Assembly (NCBI GenBank): GCA_017463375.1
Contig: JAFTPG010000022.1
Location: 1-40,551 of the forward strand
Source of the DNA: Ruminococcus sp.
GTDB taxonomy: Bacteria > Bacillota > Clostridia > Oscillospirales > Ruminococcaceae
Reading direction: 5' to 3'
DNA length: 40,551 nucleotides
In this document: positions 39,458 to 40,551 of the stretch, in pieces
How the letters are laid out: the number at the start of each line of letters is the position of its first letter
Position numbering within the stretch: position 1 is the first letter of the stretch
Position numbers and translations under genes: made by a program
The notes under the pieces: generated by a model
Databases searched by the model: none
The model's input: only the letters and a program-made list of their open reading frames with translations
Told to the model about the DNA's origin: nothing

Positions 39458-40375
39458 ATGCGTTTTTCAATAAAAATAAAGTCCTTCCTGATCGCTGCCG
39501 CATTGATGATTCCAGTGAGCAGCCTTAGTGCATTCGCCGAGGAGGAGAACAATTTTACCTATACTATCATTAATAACGAAGCCACCATTATCGGCTACAC
39601 AGGCGAGCCGGTCTATCTTGAGATCCCGGAAACCGTAGAAGGCTGCCCTGTTACTCAGATTCGTGACAACGCCTTTTTCAGCTGCACATCACTAAGGCAG
39701 ATCAGTCTCCCCTCCTCAATTAAGAAAATCGGACATCACACCTTTTATGCATGCAATTCCCTTGAGAGCATTGTTCTTCCCGCTCAGCTTGAAGAGATAG
39801 GCATGGGAGCATTTAACGGCTGCAACAGCCTTTCTGCGATAAATATTCCTGCTTCCCTTGAAGTACTCCCGGAATCATGCTTTCGCTCCTGCTCTTCGCT
39901 TACGGAAGTCGTTCTGCCGGGCAGGATCATGGAGATCGGAGATTTCTGTTTCAGCGGATGCAGTGCTCTTTCGTATGTTTCTCTCCCTGAATCAACCAGG
40001 AAAATCGGTGCAGGTGCGTTTTATTCCTGCGGGACTCTGGAAAGTCTGTACATACCTCCGTCCGTCGAGACTATAAAATATGAAGCTGTCGGATATGAGA
40101 ATACCGGTTCCGACTCGCTTGTTCAGAGTGATTTCGTTATTATGGGAAAATCAGGAAGTGCTGCTGAGGACTATGCTGATGATAATGGACTGGAATTTTC
40201 AAAGGCTTCCGAAGCGCTTCAGTCGCCCGTCTCTTCCAGCGCAAAGCTCAGAAAGGTTCCGATGTGGATTCTTCTTCTGCTGTCCTGCGGAGGCACAGGT
40301 TTTTTCGCTCTTTCCTGCGTTATCGCTGTGAAGCAGCATCGGTACGAAAAGAAAAAATCTCTGGAATCAGATTGA
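39458..40375 (+). CDS. Secreted BspA-like leucine-rich repeat protein with C-terminal membrane anchor
   Basis: 305 residues: signal peptide (about 1-27, ending SAFA), a short beta segment, then five or six LRR_5 repeats (about 60-205) with the pattern F-x-x-C-x-S-L-x-x-I-x-L-P-x-x-x-x-x-I-G, each keeping the Cys (SCTSL, ACNSL, GCNSL, SCSSL, GCSAL, SCGTL). A C-terminal hydrophobic helix (about 270-293, WILLLLSCGGTGFFALSCVI) followed by KQHRYEKKK anchors it. BspA-type LRRs are surface ligand-binding domains, often for host or plant polymers or other cells. The ligand is unknown. GAAAAGAGG precedes ATG 39458. It has no coupled neighbour within the window. Confidence 0.88.
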   Translation: MRFSIKIKSFLIAAALMIPVSSLSAFAEEENNFTYTIINNEATIIGYTGEPVYLEIPETVEGCPVTQIRDNAFFSCTSLRQISLPSSIKKIGHHTFYACNSLESIVLPAQLEEIGMGAFNGCNSLSAINIPASLEVLPESCFRSCSSLTEVVLPGRIMEIGDFCFSGCSALSYVSLPESTRKIGAGAFYSCGTLESLYIPPSVETIKYEAVGYENTGSDSLVQSDFVIMGKSGSAAEDYADDNGLEFSKASEALQSPVSSSAKLRKVPMWILLLLSCGGTGFFALSCVIAVKQHRYEKKKSLESD

Positions 40376-40551
40376 TTCTGTGAGCGGCTGGTTGGGCGCA
40401 TTTCGCATGAGATTCCTCTATATTGCCAACATAAAAAGGCAGGGATAAGGCGACTGTCCATATAGAAGTATTATATGTATTAATCGGGTGAAACCTTTCT
40501 GAAGAAAGGTTCTGCCTAACCGGCACCCGTACCCTCTGTCTCGCAAGCTCG
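40376..40551. other. Non-coding 3' end with hairpin
   Basis: No supported gene in the last 176 bases. AACCTTTCT (40492-40500) and AGAAAGGTT (40503-40511) form a perfect 9-bp inverted repeat with only two central bases, followed by a CCGGCACCCGTACCC-type C-rich tract without a T-run. It may be the edge of a dispersed repeat or of a structured RNA that continues past the window. Confidence 0.4.

Overview
The window is a chromosomal stretch of a low-to-mid GC Gram-positive Clostridia-type bacterium. Gene order, the sporulation gene spoIIR, the DUF4321-mreBCD arrangement, the CD1247-type protein and the BspA-like leucine-rich repeat protein all point towards Oscillospiraceae, most likely a Ruminococcus-like species. 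The genus is inferred from gene content alone. Nearly everything is vegetative core genome. I see no prophage, insertion sequence, CRISPR array or defence island.

Layout. (1) 1-8536, plus strand: 3' end of lexA, zapA, a U32 protein, dut, a DUF4321 membrane protein, then mreB-mreC-mreD-mrdA, the elongasome operon that positions peptidoglycan synthesis. It ends at a strong terminator shared with a convergent MATE transporter (8586-9977, minus). (2) 9978-11360: a DUF4190 membrane protein with a near-perfect promoter, a tRNA-Gln(TTG) on the minus strand, and a dCMP deaminase. Together with dut upstream, this gives both routes to dUMP. (3) 11365-15399, minus: a 48-residue Asn/Gln-rich ORF with a structured leader, an Asp/Cys-rich zinc-ribbon protein, efp, an M24 peptidase, aroQ, yqeG and rpsU. 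rpsU has its own promoter, leader and terminator. (4) 15427-35844, minus: one very compact cluster read as trmH-type methylase, dprA, topA, trmFO, plsX, rnc, radical SAM, smc, ftsY, rdgB, yhbY, flavoprotein, nadD, yqeK, LCP protein, rsfS, a membrane protein and leuS. It covers tRNA/rRNA modification, DNA topology, phospholipid synthesis, protein targeting, NAD synthesis and ribosome silencing. Many neighbours overlap by 4-17 nt. (5) 35883-39078, minus: the infC-rpmI-rplT operon with a consensus promoter, an L20-type attenuator leader and an ATT start on infC, preceded by spoIIR and a DUF3048 lipoprotein. (6) 39079-40551: an intergenic region with a perfect 12-bp inverted repeat, then a secreted LRR protein on the plus strand and a non-coding end.

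The most unusual items are FtsY with its acidic domain at the C-terminus followed by a second membrane-targeting-like motif, the tiny Asn/Gln-rich ORF with mutually exclusive leader hairpins, the Asp/Cys-rich protein next to efp, and the rpsU leader in which a CCTCT segment can either cover the ribosome binding site or pair upstream. None of these amounts to a demonstrated new system. They are candidates read by eye from the sequence.
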